From DASPOF01 sp035626155 (lineage in GTDB: Bacteria > Desulfobacterota > Binatia > Binatales > Binataceae): a stretch of DNA of 17,165 nucleotides. The notes beneath the pieces were generated by a model. That model ran no database searches. It worked only from the letters and a program-made list of their open reading frames with translations, and was not told the origin of the DNA. Where the stretch lies: NCBI GenBank assembly GCA_035626155.1, contig DASPOF010000144.1, positions 1 through 17,165 on the forward strand. Reading direction: 5' to 3'. Of the stretch, positions 7,745 through 14,588 are shown one piece after another. The stretch's first letter is position 1. Every line of letters begins with the position of its first letter. The position numbers were made by a program, and so were the translations under genes.

Positions 7745-7981
7745 ATGGATAGAGTAGAGATTATGAAGAGCAGGGTCCTGACGGTTCAGGAGGTGTCCAA
7801 CTACCTCCGCGTCCATCCTTCGACCATCTATAGGATGCTCAAGAAGAACCAGTTGCCGGCTTTCAGAGTCGGCAGCGATTGGCGCTTCACGGTGGAAGCG
7901 ATCGATCAGTGGCGCGCGCGCGCCGAAGCGGGCGCCCCAGCCGTAGCTGCGCCTGCCCCTGCGCGAGAAGAGAACGCGTAG
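7745..7981 (+). CDS. Helix-turn-helix DNA-binding protein, excisionase/BldC-like (MerR superfamily)
   Basis: The product has 78 residues from the ATG at 7745, or 72 from a second in-frame ATG at 7763; neither has a strong ribosome site. Residues 10-57 are a classic excisionase-type winged HTH: VLTVQEVSNYLRVHPSTIYR is the helix-turn-helix, LPAFRVGSDWRF the wing, and TVEAIDQWR the closing helix. The tail (61-78) is Ala/Pro-rich and probably flexible. Proteins like this are either small transcriptional regulators that bind direct repeats cooperatively (BldC type) or recombination directionality factors. No integrase or phage gene is nearby, so the regulator reading is favoured. The gene is monocistronic and ends just before an intrinsic terminator. 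Its target is unknown. Confidence 0.85.
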   Translation: MDRVEIMKSRVLTVQEVSNYLRVHPSTIYRMLKKNQLPAFRVGSDWRFTVEAIDQWRARAEAGAPAVAAPAPAREENA

Positions 7982-8012
7982 TCTCGGAATCACCTCCCAC
8001 GGCTTCGGTCAG

Positions 8013-8030
8013 AGCCGCGCGCGGCTTTTT
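8013..8030 (+). terminator. Intrinsic terminator after the HTH gene
   Basis: AGCCG (8013-8017) pairs with CGGCT (8022-8026) around a CGCG loop and is followed directly by a run of T residues through 8030. An alternative, larger hairpin pairs GGCT upstream (near 8001) with AGCC. It lies 31 bp after the HTH stop codon and just beyond the 3' end of the convergent lspA. Confidence 0.7.
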
Positions 8031-8038
8031 CCGGCCCG

Positions 8039-8581
8039 CTACGGCTCGGCCTTCCCGGGACCGAACAGCGTCGCAAGAATTATCAGCGTGACGCCGATCG
8101 AAATTGCGCTGTCGGCGGTATTGAAAATCGGATAGTTCAGGTCGTAGTAGTGCGCGCGGACGAAGTCGATCACGCGCCCGGAGTTGAATGCTCGATCGAT
8201 CAGGTTTCCCAGCGCGCCGGCGAAGATGAGCGCAAACGCGACCGAGGACAGGCTGATGTGCTCGGCGTGATACATCAGAACCAGCAGCACGATTATCGCC
8301 ACGATCGCGAGCGAGACCAGGAACCCCAGCCGAAACCAGGCCGGCAAGCCGGTGAAGATGCTGAATGCGGCGCCCGGGTTTTGCGTATAGGTGATATCGA
8401 GAAAGTTCGGGATGACGGGGATGTCCTCGTAGAGCGCCATCCGGGTGCACACCAGGTGCTTGGTCCACTGGTCGACGATCAGGATCGGCAGCGCGACCAA
8501 TGCCAGCAGAAAAACAAGCGGGCGATGGCGCGACGGGGGACGCGCAGGCTCGATCCGAAGCACGGCGGGTTCAGATGCCAT
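8039..8581 (-). CDS. lspA: Lipoprotein signal peptidase (signal peptidase II)
   Basis: LspA is the inner-membrane aspartyl protease that removes signal peptides from prolipoproteins after diacylglyceryl attachment. The product has 180 residues with four predicted membrane segments (about 21-36, 84-103, 111-127 and 157-173). Catalytic signatures are present: NPGAAF (68-73), GNLIDR with Asp129, and FNTADSAI with Asp157. Asp37 in the first helix is also conserved. A G-rich ribosome site precedes the ATG at 8581. The start overlaps the 3' end of ileS by 11 bp, the widespread ileS-lspA arrangement. A likely client, the NHL lipoprotein at the left edge, is encoded in the same window. Confidence 0.97.
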   Translation of the reverse strand: MASEPAVLRIEPARPPSRHRPLVFLLALVALPILIVDQWTKHLVCTRMALYEDIPVIPNFLDITYTQNPGAAFSIFTGLPAWFRLGFLVSLAIVAIIVLLVLMYHAEHISLSSVAFALIFAGALGNLIDRAFNSGRVIDFVRAHYYDLNYPIFNTADSAISIGVTLIILATLFGPGKAEP

Positions 8582-11468
8582 CGGCCCCGCCCCTTACCAC
8601 CCGGCGGCATCGGGGGCAGAGATCCGGGTGCGCCCCATCGTCGAAGTAACACCAGCATCGCTGGCACTTGACCCCGGGCGCCCGCCTGCCGGCAATCGCG
8701 AGCGCGCCCGAGACGCGCGAGAAAGCGCCATCGAGTACAAATTCCTCGCGGCCCGCCGCCTCACGCCTAAGCGCCGCGACTTCGCCGGGTCCGAGAATCG
8801 CGACATCGGACACGATGAAAAGTTCCTTTAGATTGTCGCGCGATTGCGCGAGCATCCGGGCAAGCTCCTGCTCGGCGCCACCGTCCACGCCGATGCTGAC
8901 TGCGGCGTCGAGCGGCGCCCCGATCGTGCCCGACCGGCGCATCGACTCGAGCAGCCTCAACGCTTCATCGCGGACCCTGAGCAGCCGGTCCCATCGCGCG
9001 GCAAGCTCCGCATCGGCCCATTCGGGGTGAGCCGGCTGAAGCTCGAGCAGATGCACGCTCTCGGCGCTTCGCGTGGAAAGATACGAATAGACTTCATCGG
9101 CAGTGTACGGGATGAGCGGCGCGAGCATCCGCACGAGCGCATCGAGCACCTGATACAGCGCCGTTTGCGCGGAGCGGCGCTCGCGCGCCTGATGCCCCGA
9201 GCAGTAGAGCCGGTCTCGGACCACATCGATGTACAGCGAACTCAAGTCGATCACGATGAAGTTGAGGAGCGTCTGGTAGGCGGCCTGAAAATCGAACCTT
9301 TCGAAATCGCGGCGAACCTCGCTCTTGACGTTCTCGAGGCGCCCGAGGATGAACCGGTCGAACTCGAGCATCGCCGCCGTATCGACGCCGTCGCGCGCCG
9401 GGTCAAAGTCCGCAAGATTGCCGAGCAGGTAGCGGCAGGTGTTGCGGATCTTGCGATATGACTCCGCGACCGCGCCGAAGATGGTCGGTCCCAGGGCGAT
9501 TTCCGATGACGGGTCCACCGACGCATAGACGAGCCGGATCACGTCGGCGCCGGCGCGGTCCGCAACCACGACCGCATCCTCGGCATTGCCGAGCGACTTC
9601 GACATCTTGCGCCCCTGCTCGTCCACGGTGAGGCCGTGGCTGATGACGTTGCGGAACGGCGCGGCGCCACGCAGCGCGATCGCGCAGGTGAGCGACGAGC
9701 TGAACCAGCCGCGCGCCTGCTCGACCGCCTCGAGGTATGCGTCGGCGGGCCAGGTCAGTTCCGGGCGCATCGCGAGCACCGCCGCCTGGGAACATCCCGA
9801 ATCGAACCACACGTCGAGCACGTTCTCTTCGCGCGTGAAAGAGCCGCATCCGCATTTGACGCATCGATAGGACGGCGCGACGAAATCGGACGCCGGCCGG
9901 ACGTACCACGAATCGGAGCCGTCGCGCGCGAAAATCTCCTCGACGCGTTTCATCGAGGCCGGATCCATTGCAACGCCCCCGCACTCATTGCACTTGAGCG
10001 CCGGGATCGGTACGCCCCACGCCTTCTGGCGCGATAGACACCAATCCTGCCGGGTCTCGGTCATGTTCCGGATGCGGTCGCGCGACCAGGCCGGCACCCA
10101 CGCGACGCGATCGATCTCCGCGATTACGCGGCGGCGCAAATCCTGGTGATCGAGCCTGAGAAACCACTGCTCGGTCGCCCGGAAAATCAGCGGATTGTGG
10201 CATCGCCAGCAATGCGGGTAGCTATGCGCGAGGCTGTGCGCGTGCACCAGCGCACCGGTGCGGCGGAGCTCGGCGAGGATCGCGTCGTTGGCCTCGAACA
10301 CGTTGCGGCCCGCATACTCGCCCGCCTCCGCCGTGAAGTTTCCCGAGTCATCGACGGGCGTGAACGGCTTGAGGCCGTACGCCCTGCCGACGACGAAGTC
10401 TTCGTAGCCGTGGCCGGGCGCGGTATGGACCAGCCCGGTGCCGGTGTCGCCGGTGACGTGCTCGGCGAACATCAGCTTCACGTCCCGCGCGATAAACGGG
10501 TGGCGGAAGATGTCCTGCCCATCGAGCGCCTTGATCGCAGCGCGGCTGAGCGGGATTTGCTTTTCGACCTTGAGCCCGGCTTCCCCCGCGACCGCATCGG
10601 CAAGGCGCGCAGCGACCATTAAATATCGGCCGCCGGCTTTCAGCGCGACGTATTCGAACGATTCATTCAGCGATATCCCGAGGTTCGCCGGGAGCGTCCA
10701 CGGCGTCGTGGTCCAGATGACCGCGGCAAGCTTGCCTTGCGCATGCGCCGCACTGAGTTCCCCGCGGTCGGATGCGCTGGCGGCGAGCGCGCCGGCGTCG
10801 CGAAGATTCGGGTTCAGCGGGAAGGCTACGTAAATCGACGGCGAGGTGTGCTCGGAATATTCGACCTCGGCCTCGGCGAGCGCAGTGCGGCACTCGAAGC
10901 ACCAATGCACCGGGCGAAGGCCGCGATAGACATAGCCCATCTCGACCAGTTGGCGGAGCACTCCGATTTCGGTGGCGTCGTACCCGGGCGCCATCGTGAG
11001 GTACGGACTCTGCCAATCGCCGATGCATCCGAGGCGGCGAAAGTCGCTGCGCTGGAGGTCGATCCACTTTTCCGCCTCGGCGCGGCACAGCTTGCGCAAC
11101 TCCGGCTTTGAGATCGTGCGCGCGCGCGGGCCCAGATCGCGCGCCACCCGATGCTCGATCGGCATCCCGTGGCAGTCCCATCCGGGAACGAACGGCGTGC
11201 GAAACCCCATCATCGAGCGCGAGCGCACGACGAAGTCCTTGAGAATCTTGTTGAGCGCGGTCCCAAGATGGACGCGCCCATTGGCGTAGGGCGGCCCGTC
11301 GTGGAGCACCCACGGGCGGGCATCCTTGCGCGCCTCCATCAGACGCTCGTAGAGGCCGATCTCATCCCAATGCTTCAGCATCTCGGGTTCCCGCCTGGGC
11401 AGATTCGCCTTCATCGGGAAGTCGGTCCTGGGAAGCGCAAGCGTGGATTTGTAGTCTGTTTCAGCCAC
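8571..11468 (-). CDS. ileS: Isoleucyl-tRNA synthetase
   Basis: This class I synthetase charges tRNA-Ile and edits misactivated valine. The product has 965 residues from a GTG at 11468; the start is supported by the conserved N-terminus DYKSTLALP..FPM and by the lack of a better upstream start, although no strong ribosome site is visible. Motifs in order are HLGT (67-70) in PPYANGRVHLGTALNKILKD, where the HIGH signature has Thr as its last residue; PGWDCHGMPIE (95-105); the CP1 editing-domain sequence TGLVHTAPGHGYEDF; an internal Cys pair set (CNECGG, CVKCGC); DVWFDSG; KMSKS (621-625); and a C-terminal zinc knuckle with Cys935, 938, 951 and 954. The length and the C-terminal zinc site match the standard bacterial type. 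It is cotranscribed with lspA. Confidence 0.97.
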   Translation of the reverse strand: MAETDYKSTLALPRTDFPMKANLPRREPEMLKHWDEIGLYERLMEARKDARPWVLHDGPPYANGRVHLGTALNKILKDFVVRSRSMMGFRTPFVPGWDCHGMPIEHRVARDLGPRARTISKPELRKLCRAEAEKWIDLQRSDFRRLGCIGDWQSPYLTMAPGYDATEIGVLRQLVEMGYVYRGLRPVHWCFECRTALAEAEVEYSEHTSPSIYVAFPLNPNLRDAGALAASASDRGELSAAHAQGKLAAVIWTTTPWTLPANLGISLNESFEYVALKAGGRYLMVAARLADAVAGEAGLKVEKQIPLSRAAIKALDGQDIFRHPFIARDVKLMFAEHVTGDTGTGLVHTAPGHGYEDFVVGRAYGLKPFTPVDDSGNFTAEAGEYAGRNVFEANDAILAELRRTGALVHAHSLAHSYPHCWRCHNPLIFRATEQWFLRLDHQDLRRRVIAEIDRVAWVPAWSRDRIRNMTETRQDWCLSRQKAWGVPIPALKCNECGGVAMDPASMKRVEEIFARDGSDSWYVRPASDFVAPSYRCVKCGCGSFTREENVLDVWFDSGCSQAAVLAMRPELTWPADAYLEAVEQARGWFSSSLTCAIALRGAAPFRNVISHGLTVDEQGRKMSKSLGNAEDAVVVADRAGADVIRLVYASVDPSSEIALGPTIFGAVAESYRKIRNTCRYLLGNLADFDPARDGVDTAAMLEFDRFILGRLENVKSEVRRDFERFDFQAAYQTLLNFIVIDLSSLYIDVVRDRLYCSGHQARERRSAQTALYQVLDALVRMLAPLIPYTADEVYSYLSTRSAESVHLLELQPAHPEWADAELAARWDRLLRVRDEALRLLESMRRSGTIGAPLDAAVSIGVDGGAEQELARMLAQSRDNLKELFIVSDVAILGPGEVAALRREAAGREEFVLDGAFSRVSGALAIAGRRAPGVKCQRCWCYFDDGAHPDLCPRCRRVVRGGADGI

Positions 11469-11633
11469 AGGCGATAACCGTTGCGATGCATCGGCGCCGG
11501 ATGAACTCCCTTGGAATTACCGGCGTTTCGATGCTTCGGACAAGATTAACTTACGCTGACCGCGCGCGCGAGTGCGGGAGCGAAGATCGCGCCTCTTGCG
11601 TCCGGCGCCTGCGATCACGCAGTTTATCGGACC

Positions 11634-11888
11634 ATGGCACTAAGAAAGGTCACCGTCTTCGACAAACCGGGCTTGGCGGTCGAACCGACCGACGAGGAAG
11701 GCCAGGCAAAGCCCTGCGCGCTCGGCGTTCGCTGGGTCAATCCCGACACCTTCGAGACCATCCGCATCCGCGGGGGCCGCCGGACCGGACGGAAAAACGA
11801 AGTACTGACTGAGGTGCCGCCCACGCTCGACTTGAGCCCATTCGTGAACGACCGCCTCGTCAAGGCGGAGCGAAAGGCCCGGCCGTGA
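11634..11888 (+). CDS. Unrecognised small protein (84 aa) coupled to CoA-transferase genes
   Basis: The frame runs from ATG at 11634 to TGA at 11886-11888 and overlaps the GTG start of the next gene in a GTGA tetranucleotide, which strongly implies translational coupling. I do not recognise a family. The protein is soluble with no signal peptide or membrane segment, contains one cysteine (Cys28), and has a central segment VRWVNPDTFETIRIRGGRR followed by LTEVPPTLDLSPFVNDRLV and a basic C-terminus. The mixed beta-like pattern and conserved-looking aromatics suggest a genuine folded domain. Its linkage to two CoA-transferase subunits suggests an accessory or regulatory partner, but that is inference. 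No strong ribosome site precedes the ATG, so a nearby alternative start is possible. Confidence 0.7.
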   Translation: MALRKVTVFDKPGLAVEPTDEEGQAKPCALGVRWVNPDTFETIRIRGGRRTGRKNEVLTEVPPTLDLSPFVNDRLVKAERKARP

Positions 11889-13090
11889 GCGATCGCGGCG
11901 CTCTGTCCGGCCTTAGAGTACTCGACCTGACCGATCACCGCGCGCAACTGTGTGCGCGGCTGCTTGCAGACATGGGCGCCGACGTAATCAAAGTCGAGCG
12001 GCCGGGCGGCGATCCGGCGCGCAGGATCGGCCCGTTCCTGGACGATCTGCCGCATCCGGATCGAAGCCTGTTCTTCTGGTTCTACAATCTGAACAAGCGG
12101 GCAATCGCGCTCGAACTGGCCGATCCACGCGGCGCCGGCATCCTGCTCGCGCTCGCCCGGTCGGCCGACGTGGTGGTCGAGAGCTTCGCGCCTGGGGTTC
12201 TCAAGAGACTCGGACTTGGCTGGGATGAGCTTCATCGAGAGAATCCCGCGCTGATTCTTTGTTCGATCGCGCCATTCGGACAGACCGGCCCATGGCGGGA
12301 CTTCGAGGCCGACGACACGGTGCTCGCGGCGCTTGGCGGGATGCTCTACGTGAACGGCTATCCGGGCCGCGCGCCGGTGCGCCCGCTTGGTCTCCAGGCG
12401 TATCACTCAGCCGCTTACTACGGCGCGATCGCGACGATGTGCGCGTTGATCGCGCGCGACCGCACATCCGAGGGCCAGTGGATCGATGTCAGCATGCAGG
12501 AGGCGACGGCATGCGCGGTCGAGCACGTGGCCGGGAGTTACTTCGAGAATCACGTGGCGGAGCGCCGGCGCGGAACGCTCCATTGGAGCCGCGTGTTCAG
12601 CGTCGGGAAATGCCGCGATGGGTACGTGATGCACTGCCCGCTCGGCGATTGGACGTCGCTGCTCGAATGGATGAAGTCGGACGGAAAGGCGCAGGACCTC
12701 GACAACCCGGAATACGAGAAGGCGGGCTATCGCGCGCAGAACGCCGAGCATCTGTTCAGCGTTCTCGAAGAGTGGGTCAAGGATTATCCGCGCGATGAAC
12801 TTATCGAGCGGGCACAGACGCTCAGGCTTCCATTCGCGAGCGTGCGCAGGCCCGAGGAGCTCTTCACCGACGAGCAATTGAGCGCGCGGGGATTTTTCGT
12901 CGAGGTCGAGCATCCCGAACTCGGCCGCAAATTCCGCTATCCGGGCGCCCCCTACGTATTCAGCGGCACGCCGTGGCGCGTCTACCGCCGCCCTCCGCTG
13001 GTCGGCGAGCATACCGGCGAAATCCTCCGCGATGAACTCGGGATGCAGGCGGACGAAATGGCGGCGCTCGCGGCCGAGCGCGTGATCTGA
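11885..13090 (+). CDS. Family III (CaiB/BaiF) CoA-transferase-like subunit lacking the catalytic Asp
   Basis: The product has 401 residues from the GTG at 11885, with AAAGG about 8 nt upstream. Family hallmarks are the N-terminal LSGLRVLDLTD, LLADMGADVIKVERPGGDPAR (27-47), SADVVVESFAPGVLKRLGLGW (93-113), ILCSIAPFGQTGP (124-136) and GQWIDVSMQEA (197-207). Aligned from the RTSEGQ anchor, the position of the Asp that forms the acyl/glutamyl-type covalent intermediate in formyl-CoA transferase (Asp169 there) is Tyr173 (QAYHSAAYYG). The gene abuts a second transferase that keeps the Asp, so this is best read as the non-catalytic partner of a heteromeric enzyme, as in benzylsuccinate CoA-transferase-type pairs. 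Substrate unknown. An independent enzyme using another mechanism cannot be excluded. Confidence 0.88.
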   Translation: MSDRGALSGLRVLDLTDHRAQLCARLLADMGADVIKVERPGGDPARRIGPFLDDLPHPDRSLFFWFYNLNKRAIALELADPRGAGILLALARSADVVVESFAPGVLKRLGLGWDELHRENPALILCSIAPFGQTGPWRDFEADDTVLAALGGMLYVNGYPGRAPVRPLGLQAYHSAAYYGAIATMCALIARDRTSEGQWIDVSMQEATACAVEHVAGSYFENHVAERRRGTLHWSRVFSVGKCRDGYVMHCPLGDWTSLLEWMKSDGKAQDLDNPEYEKAGYRAQNAEHLFSVLEEWVKDYPRDELIERAQTLRLPFASVRRPEELFTDEQLSARGFFVEVEHPELGRKFRYPGAPYVFSGTPWRVYRRPPLVGEHTGEILRDELGMQADEMAALAAERVI

Positions 13091-13092
13091 CC

Positions 13093-14295
13093 ATGGGCGC
13101 GATGCCGCTGGAGGGGGTCCGCGTTCTCGACTTCACCTGGGTCGTCGCGGGACCGGTGGCGACCCGGATTCTCGCCGACCACGGCGCCGAAGTCGTGAAA
13201 ATCGAGCGCAAGGTGCCGCCCCCGCTCGGCAATCGCAAGGCCGGCCTGCAAGGCGACCTCCATCGCGACAAGCTCTCCGCCGCGATCAACATGAGCCATC
13301 CGCGCGGCATCGAGCTGGCGCGCCGGCTCGCCGCGAAATGCGACCTCGTGATCGACAACTTCTCCGCGCGCGTGATGCGGAGCTGGTCGATGGATTATGA
13401 AAGCCTCCGCCAGGTCAAGCCCGACATCATCTGCATCAGCATGTCCGGCCTGGGCCATACCGGTCCGCGATCGAACTATGTGAGCTACGGCCCGACGCTT
13501 CAGGCGCTCGCCGGATACACGCTCTTGATGGCGGAGCCCGACGGCACTCCCGCCGGCTACGGGTATTCGTACGCCGACATGGGCGGGGGATATACGGGCG
13601 CGCTCGCGGCGCTGATCGCATTGTGGAATCACCGCCGCACGGGCCGCGGACAGTTCATCGACCTCTCGCAGTTCGAGGCGCTGACGGCGGTCGTCGGTCC
13701 GATGCTGCTGGATATCGCGGTCAACGGCCGCGAGCAGGCGCTGCCCGGCTACAATTCCCAGGAAGCGCCGGCCGCGCCTCATGGCGTATACCGATGCAAG
13801 CCGCTCGGTGACGATGACGACCGGTGGGTGGCGATCTCGGTGCGCTCGCAGGCCGAATGGGAGCGGTTCGTCGCGGCGATCGGGTCGCCCGGATGGGCGG
13901 GGGATCCGAAATTCCGCACGCTCTACTTGCGGATGCGCAACCGCGGCGCGCTGGATGCCAACATCGCGCGATGGACGATCGAGCGAAGCGCCGAGGGTGC
14001 GATGATGATCCTCCAGGGGGCGAAAATCGCGGCGGGCGTGGTCGCAAACGGCATCGACATCTGCGAGCGCGATCCGCAATTCAAGTATCGCGGCTTCTGG
14101 CCGCCCGTAACCACCGAGGACGGCGGCACAACTCACGTCACCGGGATTCCGTTCAAGCTCTCGGCAGGCTCCGGCGCCGTGCGGACGATCGCGCCCGGAA
14201 TCGGCGAGAATAACGACTACGTGCTCGCCGATATCCTCGGGCTTAGCCGCGCCGAACGCGACGACCTGATCGCGGCGGGCGCCGTTTGGCCGTAA
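13093..14295 (+). CDS. Family III (CaiB/BaiF) CoA-transferase, Asp-bearing subunit
   Basis: The product has 400 residues, starting at the ATG at 13093, 2 bp after the stop of the preceding transferase; an in-frame ATG at residue 4 is an alternative start. Family motifs include LEGVRVLDFTWVVAGP (6-21), ILADHGAEVVKIER (26-39), CDLVIDNFSARVMRSW (83-98), ICISMSGLGHTGP (113-125) and GQFIDLSQFEA. The catalytic Asp aligns with Asp162 in SYADMGGGYTGALAAL. These enzymes swap CoA between an acyl-CoA and a free acid through an anhydride intermediate. The pair with an Asp-less partner suggests a two-subunit enzyme of aromatic, succinate or short-chain acid metabolism. No acyl-CoA dehydrogenase or other pathway gene is adjacent, so the substrate cannot be assigned. 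Confidence 0.92.
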   Translation: MGAMPLEGVRVLDFTWVVAGPVATRILADHGAEVVKIERKVPPPLGNRKAGLQGDLHRDKLSAAINMSHPRGIELARRLAAKCDLVIDNFSARVMRSWSMDYESLRQVKPDIICISMSGLGHTGPRSNYVSYGPTLQALAGYTLLMAEPDGTPAGYGYSYADMGGGYTGALAALIALWNHRRTGRGQFIDLSQFEALTAVVGPMLLDIAVNGREQALPGYNSQEAPAAPHGVYRCKPLGDDDDRWVAISVRSQAEWERFVAAIGSPGWAGDPKFRTLYLRMRNRGALDANIARWTIERSAEGAMMILQGAKIAAGVVANGIDICERDPQFKYRGFWPPVTTEDGGTTHVTGIPFKLSAGSGAVRTIAPGIGENNDYVLADILGLSRAERDDLIAAGAVWP

Positions 14296-14400
14296 CTGAG
14301 AGTTGAAGAGACCGTAAGCGTGAGGCGCTTGCGCGGACCGCCCGCGAAATCATTCGCGCGCCGATTCACCAGCGGGCCGCGAATGCGCTAAAGTCGCTTG

Positions 14401-14556
14401 GCAGGATGTTGAGAAAAGCGCGCTCATCGCACTTCGACTGCGCCGCGGACTCAACATCCTGCATGAAAGATGGCTTCTTTCCTCTATCTTCTCCCCCGGT
14501 CTTTTCCGGGGGAGATAAGAGAGGGGGAGCAGGCTGTGATTTATCACTAGCCTGCT
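14401..14556 (+). repeat. Three-hairpin repeat element, copy A (156 bp)
   Basis: This is the left member of an inverted pair flanking comM; the orientation is defined here as plus. Hairpin 1 has perfect 13-bp arms, GCAGGATGTTGAG (14401-14413) and CTCAACATCCTGC (14450-14462). Hairpin 2 has CTCCCCCGG (14491-14499) and CCGGGGGAG (14506-14514) around TCTTTT, extended by CCTCT/AGAGG (14481-14485, 14520-14524). Hairpin 3 has AGCAGGCT/AGCCTGCT (14528-14535, 14549-14556) enclosing GTGA/TCAC. It matches the reverse complement of 16291-16447 at about 90%. It lies wholly in the gap between the CoA-transferase and comM. It encodes nothing and resembles a MITE or REP-like element; hairpin 2 could also terminate transcription. 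Confidence 0.9.
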
Positions 14557-14588
14557 AAGCCGCGCCGTCGCGGCATCAAGGGGGGTCG

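Noticed and set aside
12982..14136. 384-codon minus-strand frame opposite the second CoA-transferase
   Set aside because: It is antisense to a complete, motif-bearing gene and shows no domain of its own.
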